Shown here: positions 54,985 through 64,000 of the stretch, one piece after another
Position numbering within the stretch: position 1 is the stretch's first letter
Layout of the letters: each line of letters begins with the position of its first letter
DNA from: Carettochelys insculpta
Lineage: Eukaryota; Chordata; Testudines; Carettochelyidae
Assembly (NCBI RefSeq): GCF_033958435.1
Contig: NC_134158.1
Location: 8,017,837-8,081,836, forward strand
Length of the DNA: 64,000 bases
Direction: 5' to 3'
Program-made: the position numbers and the translations under genes
The notes under the pieces: generated by a model
What the model was told of the DNA's origin: nothing
The model's input: the letters and a program-made list of their open reading frames with translations, nothing else
Databases searched by the model: none

Positions 54985-57309
54985 GTAAATAAATACGCAT
55001 TTTCCCCAATTGACAGTTACCGTGTGGATAATATGTTTGCTGTTGTTATAAACTTTATTAAAAGAGTTTTCTGTTCAACAAGTCTGTGCTCAGGGCAATT
55101 CTCACCTCCCATATTTGCTTCATTTCAGGTAGGTAGAACGTCGGGCAATACGCAGGTAACTATGCTGTAAACTCCACTGAAATGTGATCTGTGAATCCCC
55201 ACCCCCTAGTCCCTGAAAGCTCTCTGACCCTTGGCTTTGGAAAAGTGCTTCATAGTGAAAGATTATTTCCGATGGCTTCACCTTCTCAGGCACCTGGGTG
55301 CTGCCCAATACACTTCATCTCATGTGCCCTTAGTAGGCATTGAACGGCTGAACCCTCCCCTCCCCACAGCAGGGTCTGCACACCATGAAACGTGCAATTT
55401 CCCTCTACGATAACATGAAGGGTTAAGAGCTGTTCAGTGTCTCTATTGAGCTGGGTGAGGAGGGTCCCCGCTGCTGGGGCAGATGGTTCAATAAGGGCGA
55501 CCCTATCAACCCTTAACACACAGCCACGTAGGACACTGGACAGCTGGGGCAGCTGGGGGTGTGATGCCTTAGCTACATGCTCAGTGTGCATTTCCCCACC
55601 CCCACCCCAGGCTGCTCTCAGCAGGGACATTCCCAGGTGGAGGTGGGACCTGGGACCAGGCTGGGGTTGGCCACATGGGCCTGAGAGGGGTTAAGCCTGG
55701 AGATGGGGGGCTAGTTTGTGGGGCAAGGAGGCAGAATCTGGGAATGGGGGGTGGTGTTTGGAGGGTTGATTCAAACATTGCACCTTCCCACTTAAGAGCC
55801 TGTCCCCAGATGCATCATTTTCCTTATCCTCGTTTGCTCTCCAGTCTAGGGGTGAAAGTAACGTAAACTTTCTAACTGGTACAGATACCTGCTGTTCTCA
55901 AAATAGGGGTGATAACGTCAAACCCCCCCATACATTGCGCAGGGGCCCAGTGTTCCTGTAGGCTCCCCTGCATGGGACAAGGGGCCTGCTCCAGCCCCTG
56001 GCTCCTTGGTCTGGAGGAACAGTGGGGGGCCTGGTGCCCCTGAGCTCATGTGAAGCTGGGTGTGAGGGCTGCTGCAAAAGTCTCAGCTCTGGGCACGAAA
56101 ATGCAAGGGAGCGTGCACAAAGTGCTGAACCAGTTTCAAAGACAATACAGGCCTTAATTGTCTTCCAACCTGGCAAATGATGCGTTTTGAAACTCTTGGG
56201 CTAAAAGGAAACATGTTTATGGGCTTCCCAGTCACAGACCCAGTGCGCTGGAGCGCAGCCACTGGAACATTGTCCAACACACACGTGTCCTGGCCGCTGT
56301 TTGTTGTGCCACCGTTCACCCCCCTGCTCTGTCCCCAATGGCCTTGAACCCTCCTGCTGCTGCCACCTGCCCCAGTGACCCCTGCGAGTCTTGAGGTTCC
56401 ACCAGCTCCCAGTCATATCAGCTGCGGAGGGGAACTGCTGGTGCTGCTGGGCTGTGTGCCAGAGACCCTGTCCTGCAGCTGGGCTGAGCACTTACACCTG
56501 CCCAGCAGGGACCTCAGCTCCAGCGGTCACTGAACAAACCCAGCGACGCCCTGGGGCCTGATCAGCTCCGTCTGTACCCAGGGGAGAGGGGCAGGTCAGA
56601 CAGTGCCTGTGAGTGTCAGCAAAACCCCCGCGCCCCCGTCTCCCTCCTCACTAGGACACAGCCCCCACCCCTCCTGCTGCAGGGGTGCAGCTCAGTGGGG
56701 TGACCAGGGCTCCCTTTGCAGTGGCAGAGGCGCCGGGGCTCAGCCTGGCCGGCCCCAGCACAGATTAGCTCTGAGGGATCCCCTCACTCAGGCCGGCTCA
56801 ATTCAGCTCTGCTGCCCGTTACCCGCACAAGGAGACGACATTTCCTGACCCCCATCAGTACCGCAGCGATGTGTAACCCGGCACCAGCCAGACTGGCTCC
56901 CTGGCAGCACAGCTCCGTCTGCTGGGTCCCAGCAGGGCAGGAGGGTTCCTGGACGTCCAGTCTGGGCCTGGCGCATCCCCCTGGCCGGGCTCCTCAGGAG
57001 CGGTGAGGGGAGAGCTCCCTCCCCCCTGCTCACCCCCATCGTCTGCCAGGGGCAGGTCGGCCGATGCACCGACCCAACCGCCCGACACTGGCAGAGACAC
57101 CAGCCGGGTGAGAGCCCCTCTGGGTCCCCCGTCTCCCCTGTCTGCGTCCCCGGCACAAGGGTTTTCTGCTGCTCTGTGACAGGGTCTGACCCAGCCAATT
57201 TCCATTCACGTTTCCAGCCCACCACTGAACAGGCAGCGCTGCCTGGGACTGAGGGTGAGGGGAGTCGGGGGGTGTGGGAAGTATAACCCAATTGGGGGGT
57301 CTAGGAAAT
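54985..57309. other. Last intron, proximal part; no gene seen
   Basis: GC-rich with overlapping short open frames and no recognisable exon before the polypyrimidine array. Confidence 0.5.
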
Positions 57310-60240
57310 CCCTGTGGGAACCTGCCCCTCCCATCACTGCCCTTCCCCCCTCCCCCATCACCTGCTGCTCCCCACTACCCTTCACCCCTCCCCCTCCACC
57401 TTCACCCCTCCTCTTCACCTGCCCCTCCCCTCTCCACCTTCACCCTTCCCTATCATCTACCCCTCCCCTCTCTACCTTTACTCCTCGCTTCACCTGCCCC
57501 TCCCCTCTGCACTTCACCCTCCCTCTTCACCTGCCCCCCTTCACTTTCACCTGCCCCTCCCTGCTCCCCTTCACCCCAAGCCATCACCTGTCCCTTCTCC
57601 CCTTCACCCCCCATCACCTGCCCCTCCCCTCTCACTTTCACCCCCCATCACCTGCCCCTCCCCCTCCACCTTCACCCCTCCCCTTCACCTGCCCCTCCCC
57701 TCTGCCCTTCACACCTCCCCTACACCTGCCCCTCCCCCCTCCTCCTTCAACCTTCCTCTTCACCTGCCCCTCCCCTCTACACCTTCACCCCTCCCCTACA
57801 CCTGCCCCTCCCATCTCCACCTTCATCCCTCCCCATCAGCTGCCCCTCCCCTCTCCACTTCACCCCTCCCCATCACCGGACAATTCCCTTTCCCCTTCAC
57901 CCCTCCCCTTCACGTGCCCCTCCCCTCTCCACCTTCATCCCTCCCCATCACCTACCCGCCTCTCCCCTTCACCCCCTCCCCATCACATGACCCTTCCCTT
58001 TCCCCTTTACCCCTCCCCATCACCTGCCCCTCCTGTCTCCACCTTCATCCCTCCCCATCACCTACCCCTACCTTCTCCCCTTCACCCCTCCCCATCACCT
58101 GCCCCTCCCCTCTCCACCTTCACCCCTCCCCATCACCTGCCCCTCCCCTCTCCACCTTCACCCCTCCCCATCACCTGCCCCTCCCCTCTCCCTTTCACCC
58201 TTCCCCTTCACCTGCTCCTCCCCTCTCCACCTTCATGCCCTTATCAACTGTCCCTTCCCTCTCCCCTTCACCTGTCCCCATCACCTGCCCCCCCCCTCCA
58301 CCTTCACCCCTCCCCTTCACCTCCCCACTCCCCTTCACCCTCCCTCTTCACCTGCCCTGCCCCTCTCCACCACCTGCCCCTCCCTTCTCCCCTTCACCCT
58401 CCCGATCACATGCGCCTCCCTGCTCCACCTTCACCCCTCCCCTTCACCTGCCCCTCCCCTCTCCTCTTCACCCTCATTACCTGCCCCTCCCCTCTCCACC
58501 TTCACCCCTCATCACCTGCCCCTCCTTGCTCCCCATCACCTGTCCCTTCCCTCTCCACCTTCACCCCCCCCATCACCTGCCCCTCCCCTCTGCCCTTCAC
58601 CCTCCCTCTTCATCTGCCCCTCCCATCTCCACCTTCACCCCCCATCACCTGCCCCTTCCTTCTCCCCTTCACCTCTCTCCCATCACCTGCCCCTCCCCTC
58701 ACCACCTTCACCCCTCCGTCTTCATCTGCCCCTCCTCTCTCCCCTTCACCCCTCCCTCTTCACCTGCCCCTCCCCTCTGCCCTTCACCCTCCCTCTTCAC
58801 CTCCCCCCTCCTCTTCACCTGCCCCTCCCCACTCCACATTCACCCCTCCCCTACACCTTCTCCTCCCATCTCCACCTTCACCCCTCTCCATCACCTGACC
58901 CTCCCTTCTCCCCTTCACCCCTCCCCATCACCTGCCCCTCCCTTCTCCCCTTCACCCCTCCCCATCACCGGACCCTTCCCTTTCCCCTTCACCCCTCCCC
59001 ATCACCTGACCCTCCCTTCTCCCCTTCACCCCTCCCTTCACCTGCCCCTCCCCTCTGCCCTTCACCCCTCCCCATCACCTGCCTCTCCCTTCTCCCCTTC
59101 ACCCCTCCTCTTCACCTGCCCATCCCCTCTCCACCTTCCCCCCTCTTCATCACCTGACCCTCCCCTTTGCCCTTCACCCTCCCTCTTCACCTGCCCCCCT
59201 CCACCTTCCCCCCTCCCCTTCACCCGCCCCTTCCCTCTCCACCTTCCCCCCTCTTCATCACCTGATCCTCCCCTCTGCCCTTCACCCTCCCTCTTCACCT
59301 CCCCCCCTCCACCTTCACCCTTCCTCTTCACCTGCCCTTCCCCTTCCACCTCCAACCCTCCCCTACACCTTCTCCTCCCATCTCCACCTTCATCCCTCTC
59401 CATCACCTGCCCCTCCCTTCTCCCCTTCACCCCTCCCCTCTCCCCTTCACCTCTCTCCCATCACCTGCCCCTCCCCTCTCTCCTTCACCCCCCCTTCACC
59501 TGCCCCTCCCCTCTCCATCTTCACCCCTCCCCATCAGGTGCCCCTCCCTTCTCTCCTTCACCCTTCCCCATCACCTGCCTCTCCCCTCTCCCCTTCACCC
59601 CCCATCTACCCCCATCTACACCTCCCCTTCACCCCCCATCCTACCCCTCCCTTCTCCCATTCACCCCTCCCCTTCATGTGCCCCTCCCCTCTGCCCCTCA
59701 CCATCCCTTTTCACTTCCCCTCCCCACCTTCACTCCTCCTCTTCACCTGCCCGTCCCTTCTCCCCTTCACCCCCAATCACTTCTCCCTCCCCTCTCCTCT
59801 TCATCCCCTCCCCTTCACCTACCCTTCCCCTCTCCACCTTCACCCCCCATCACCTGCCCCTTCCCTCTCCCCTCACCCCTTCTTTTCACCTGCCCCCCTT
59901 CACCCTCCCTCTTCACCTGCCCCTCCCTTCTCCACCTGCTCCTCCCCTCTCCACCACCTGCCCCTCCCTTCTCCACCTGCTCCTCCCCTCTCCACCACCT
60001 GCCCCTCCCTTCTCCCTTTCAACTCTCCCCTTCACCTGACCCTCCCTTCTCCCCTTTACCCCCCCATCATCTGCCCCTCCCTTCTCCACCTTCACCACTT
60101 CCCTTCACCTGCCCCTCCCCTTCACCCTCCCTCTTCACCTCTCCACCACCTGCCCCTCCCTTCTCCCCTTCCCATCACCTGCCCCCACTCTCCCCTTCAC
60201 CCCTCCCCTTCACCTGCCCCTCCCCTCTCCTCTCCAACTG
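57310..60240. repeat. 2.9-kb polypyrimidine minisatellite
   Basis: The plus strand is almost only C and T. The best-kept units are 38 bp, for example ttcacccc beginning at 58081, 58119 and 58157, with many indels and variants elsewhere. The frame 57314-60316 stays open for 1000 codons simply because C/T codons cannot form stops, and it is not a gene. The array ends 180 bp before the B30.2 exon acceptor. A homologous array precedes the upstream paralogue's B30.2 exon at 1-200. Confidence 0.93.
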
Positions 60241-60422
60241 TCAGCCGGTCTCTGCCCCTCCCCCGCTCTCTCTGCCCTCCCCCCTCAGTGTCTCCTCACA
60301 GGCAGGGGGGCCCTGACCCCCCTCAGACAACACCCCCAGAGTGATCACTGGGGCGCAGGTTCATTCCCCTCTGACCCCAGGGACCAGCCCTGCCCCCGCA
60401 CTGACTCTGTGACTCTCCCCAG

Positions 60423-61021
60423 TGGACGTGACTCTGGATCCAGACACGGCAAATCCCTGGCTCGTCCTGTCTGAGGATCGGAAACGTGTGAGCGACGGAG
60501 GCACATGGCAGCGTCTGCCCCGCAACCCCGAGAGATTTGATAACTGTATCAATGTGCTGGGCGCGGAGCGGCTCACGGGCGGGAGGAGTTACTGGGAGGT
60601 GGAGGTGGGAGACAAGACTTGGTGGGAGCTGGGGGTGTGCAGGGAATCTGTGAGCAGGAAGTGGTGGGTCACACTCACCCCTGGGAACGGCTACTGGGTT
60701 GTGCGGCTGAGGGACGGGAGATACTCGGCCCGCACCTCCCCCCCGACCCCGCTCCCCGTGAGCGCTGGGCCCGGCCGGGTGGGGATTTTCCTGCACTACG
60801 AGGCGGGCGAGGTCTCATTTTACAATGTGACCGACAGGTCCCCTCTCTTCACTTTCACCGACACCTTCTCCGGGCCCCTCCGCCCTTATTTCTGTCCCGG
60901 CCTCAACACTGGGGGGACAAACGCGGCTCCCCTGACAATCTGCCCCGGCCCAGCGCAGCCGCAGGGAATCTCTGTCCCCGACAGGGACCCTGCGGCACAG
61001 ACTGGCCCCTCCCAGCGCTGA
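60423..61021 (+). CDS. Butyrophilin-like gene, B30.2 (PRY-SPRY) terminal exon
   Basis: The acceptor is ctctccccag (AG at 60421-60422); the exon opens in phase 1, reads VDVTLDPDTA, and ends at TGA 61019-61021. It gives 199 residues with LVLSEDRKRV, YWEVEVGDKTWWELGVC, GRVGIFLHYEAGEVSFYN and LRPYFCPG, a complete PRY-SPRY. This is the cytoplasmic signalling and ligand-binding domain. By my recollection of human BTN3A1, its phosphoantigen-contact His in EWHIGVC is Glu here (WWELGVC), so phosphoantigen sensing of that kind is not indicated. Joined with the upstream exons it completes a 521-residue protein. Confidence 0.95.
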
Positions 61022-62370
61022 CGCCCCCCAGCCCGGCTCCCATGGGGACGTCTAAGGGCATCACCCCCCTGCCCCCACCCCCGTCAGTGCCCAGGCCTGT
61101 GCGCTGTGGGGGGAGGGAGTCAGGGGAGCAGCTGCAGGGCTGTGGGGGGCAGGGCACTGCGGGAAATGTGTGAATTGCTCCCCCCACCCCCAGCTCCACT
61201 TCCAGCTCCCTGGGTGTGACTCAAAGGCAGGTCAGTAAAGGGCAGAGCCTGATGCTCCTGCCCCCACCCCTCCCGCACCCCAACCTCCTGCCTCAGGTCA
61301 CCAGCCCCTCCAGCCGCACCCCACACACCAGCCCCTCTGCAGCCCCCCTCCCCTCGGTCATAACTCCCTGCCGCACCCCGCGCCCCTCCCCCACACCAGC
61401 ATCCTCTCCTGCACCCAGCCGCCCTCCTGGGCCTGCACCCCAATCCCTGAGCCAGGTCACCACCAGACCCCTCTGTACCTCCTCTCCCAGCCCCACCGTG
61501 TGAGAGGCCCCAGGAGGAAGAGCCTGTGAGATAAAGGGTGGCTGGAGAGGAGCCCAGGGAGCGGGGAGAGGCCCAGGGAGGGGCCTGGGTACGTGGCACA
61601 TGTCCTGCTCTGGGGGAGTCTCTGCCTGCGGAGGGGGGAGGAGCGGCCCCAGGGGCAGCGCTGGGCAGGTGAGAGCACCGGGGCCCTGCTGTGCGTACGG
61701 CCCCTCTGCGCTGCAGCCTCAGCTGGGTGTGTATGCGGGGGGCTGGGGAAGGGGCTCAGCAGCTGGGCCAGCCGGGGGGGTACGAGCCCAGCCCCAGGGT
61801 GTGTGACCAGGGGCCCAGCTGGGCCGTGCAGAACCCACTGGCTCTTCCCGTGGGTTTGCCCCTCCCGTGCGCGGTGACAAAGGGCCCCAGCGCCGGGCGA
61901 GGCGGGTGGGAAATACCGACACACACCGAGTGCCTGGTGCTGCCCCTGGGACTCGCCCAGCCCCCAGCCCAGGGGCAGCAGACGGCGCCGGGCGGGGGAG
62001 TCGCTCCTGTCCCAATTCCTGCCCTGCGACATCTCCGTGTGACGTCCGGGGGGGACAAAACTGAGCAATTGTTCTACTCCAGCAGTGCCAGGTGCATCCC
62101 CAGCGCTCTTCTCATTCCCACTTCACTGGGTTTTACACGCACCCGCCAGGCACGTCTTGTAAACGGGCTCATCGACATTGCTGGTTCACTCCAAACCCCA
62201 GGGCCGTTTGCCTGGGCTGTGCAGCGCCACCAGCCAATTTCCGCGGCATCGCTGGCGGGTGTTGCGTCCTGTTGTGGAAAACGTCGCTGCTCCAGCTCAC
62301 TGAGGGGGTTTTGGGAAATGCGGGAGCAGAGTTTGTACCAATAAACCCGAGAGTGATCCACCGAGTGTCT
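61022..62370 (+). other. 3' UTR of the butyrophilin-like gene
   Basis: The region runs from the stop codon to just past AATAAA at 62340-62345. Blocks 61022-61475 and 62050-62420 match the upstream paralogue's flank (930-1380 and 3780-4150). Confidence 0.7.
62340..62345 (+). terminator. Poly(A) signal AATAAA
   Basis: Canonical hexamer 1.3 kb after the B30.2 stop, followed by a GT-rich downstream element (gtgtctctgtgtgcct near 62368 and cgtgtgccgtgttgg near 62392). The corresponding site in the upstream paralogue reads gctaaa. Confidence 0.75.
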
Positions 62371-63012
62371 CTGTGTGCCTCACTCTCGCTCGTGTGCCGT
62401 GTTGGCCTGGGGTTTGGTGTGCGTAGGGGGGAGCCCTCACAGCAGGGGGTTGGGCGTGGGGGGTCAGGCCAGGTGTGGAGGTTAGTGGGGTGAGGGTAGG
62501 GGTGGAGGACTCAGGGCAGAGAGTTTGGTGCGGGGAAGGGGGTGAGATCTCAGGATTTGACCGGGAGTGGGACGTCTCCTCATGTGTGTGGGCTGGGGGT
62601 GGTCCATGTCGTGGTTTCTGACACCAGCATCTCTGGGGAGGCCGGCTGGGCCCGGCTGGGTTCTGCAGCCCCAGGCTGAGCTCCTTGCAGGGAGGCGTCT
62701 TTCACAGTCTGGGGAAAAGGGACAGGCCACAGCACTGGGCATGGCCCTGGGGTGAGCTGGGGGTGCCAACTTCAGCCCCACTTTGGGGGCCAGCTGGCAC
62801 CTGCTACTGGGGGGCCATCTGCAACTTTGGGGTGGGCGGCTGTTGGGGCCGGCCCAGCTCTGGGAGGGGGAGGAGGTGGTCTGGGGGCTTGGGCCAGCCT
62901 GCAGCATTGAGCCCAGCCCTGGGGTGAGCTGGGGGCCCAGGTTCCCGCTCTGGGGTGGGGGTTGGCCACAGCTTTGGTGTGGGGAGCTGGCCCCAGGTTT
63001 GTGGGGGGCTGG
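62371..63012. other. G-rich flank; no gene seen
   Basis: gctgggggcc-type phrases recur and loosely resemble 4200-4740. The open frames on both strands are composition-driven. Confidence 0.5.
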
Positions 63013-64000
63013 TCATAGAATCCTAGAACAATAGAGCTGGAAGAGACCTGAAAAAGCCATCGAGTCCAGCCCCCTGCTCTAAGCAGGACCAAACCCATCA
63101 GATCAGCCCCGCCAGGGCTTTGTCAAGGCGAGACTTAAACACCTCCAGGGATGGAGACTCCACCACTTCCCTGGGTGGACCATTCCAGTGCTTCACCACC
63201 CTCCTTGTGAAAAAGTTTTTCCTCATGTTCAACCTGGACCTTCCCAACCGCAAATTGAGACCATTGTTCCGTGTTCTGCCATCCGTGACCACTGTGAACA
63301 GCCTCTCTCCAGCCTCTTTGCAGCCTCTCTTCAGTAAGTTGAAGGCTGTTATCAAGTCCCCCCTCAGTCTTCTCTTCTGCAGACGAAACAGTCCCGATTC
63401 CCTCAACCTTTCTTCATGAGTCATGAGCTCCAGCCCCCTAATTATTTTGATCGCCCTCCGCTGGACCCTCTCCAGTGTACCCGCATCCTTCCTATAACTG
63501 GGGGCCCAGAACTGGACACAGTACTCCAGATGCGGCCTCACCAAAGCCGAATAAAGAGAAATAATCACTTCTCTGGATCTACTGGCAACGCTTCTCATGA
63601 TGCAACCTAATATGCCATTAGCCTTCTTGGCTACACCGGCACAGTGTTGCCTCATGTCCAGCTTCTCATCCACTACAACTGCCAGATCCTTTTCTGCAAA
63701 ACTACTACCGAGCCAGTCGGACCCCAGCCTGTAACAACGCTTGGGATTCTTCCAGCCCAAGTGCAGGACTCTGCACTTGTCCTTATTGAACCTCATCAGA
63801 TTTCTTGCAGCCCAGTCTTCCAATTTGTCTAAGTCACTCTGGACCCTGTCCTACCCTCCAGCGTATCTACCTCTCCCCCTAGCTTAGTGTCATCCGCAAA
63901 TTTGCTGAGGGTGCAATCCAACCCCTCATCCAGGTCATTGATAAATACGTTGAACAGAACAGGACCCAGAACTGAACCTTGGGGCACTCCACTAGAAACC
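63013..64000 (-). mobile_element. CR1 LINE 3' part, running off the window
   Basis: The 3' terminus tcatagaatcctagaacaat at 63013 is followed by 241 open codons on the minus strand (63823-63098) encoding the ORF2 C-terminal part ([20 protein letters not shown]). The element continues through the reverse transcriptase core to the window end, with a frame break near 63830. Confidence 0.92.

Noticed and set aside
57255..60344. Open frames of 547, 268 and 1000 codons rich in Pro, Ser and Leu
   Set aside because: They run through a C/T-only tandem repeat in which stop codons cannot form. All three forward frames behave the same way and there is no domain.

Overview
This window is vertebrate nuclear DNA, most likely from a turtle or a close reptile. 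The evidence is a dense mix of CR1 LINEs (one with both ORFs open), RTE, DIRS-like and gypsy-like retroelements, hAT and Harbinger-type DNA transposons, and short palindromic repeats, spread around exons of the butyrophilin (BTN) and TRIM families with canonical splice sites. There is no operon structure, no CRISPR array, and no tRNA or rRNA gene that I can recognise.

The main host gene is a complete butyrophilin-like gene on the + strand. I assembled it from exons between about 16.0 and 61.0 kb. They are: signal peptide (16014-16130), IgV (36448-36795), IgC (46678-46959), transmembrane (48059-48175), two identical-length 33-bp stalk exons (49968-50000, 50094-50126), a 21-bp and a 27-bp stalk exon (54835-54855, 54958-54984), and the B30.2/PRY-SPRY terminal exon (60423-61021). 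Every coding junction is phase 1, the coding length is 1566 bp (521 aa plus stop), and an AATAAA lies at 62340-62345. A second B30.2 terminal exon at 331-929 belongs to an upstream head-to-tail paralogue whose other exons lie left of the window. The two paralogues share the preceding polypyrimidine minisatellite and the 3' flanking sequence, so the window shows part of a tandem BTN array. A broken TRIM gene (RING exon 6526-6933, 96-bp exon 8818-8913) lies between them, which fits the BTN/TRIM neighbourhoods linked to vertebrate MHC regions.

Region by region: 0-5.8 kb holds the upstream paralogue's last exon and 3' flank. 5.8-9 kb holds a CR1 fragment, the TRIM remnant, a 42-bp minisatellite and a hAT-like element. 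10-12.2 kb holds a broken gypsy-like gag/protease. 12.6 and 14.2 kb hold two short foldback elements with target duplications. 16-36.4 kb is the first BTN intron, holding a full-length antisense CR1, a DIRS-like element cut up by other insertions, and a CR1 split by a 2.15-kb insertion. 36.8-46.7 kb is the second intron, with Harbinger remnants, a 710-bp palindrome-rich element and a nearly full-length RTE LINE. 47-60.4 kb holds the remaining BTN exons, a 45-bp minisatellite and a 2.9-kb polypyrimidine array. 61-64 kb holds the BTN 3' UTR and another CR1.

The gene product would be a type I membrane protein with extracellular V and C immunoglobulin domains, a coiled stalk and an intracellular B30.2 domain. 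The two B30.2 exons differ by 32 residues, and 27 of these lie in the first 116 positions, while silent differences are spread fairly evenly. That pattern is the most biologically suggestive signal in the window. Exons are inferred from frame, splice consensus and family architecture; no transcript data were available.
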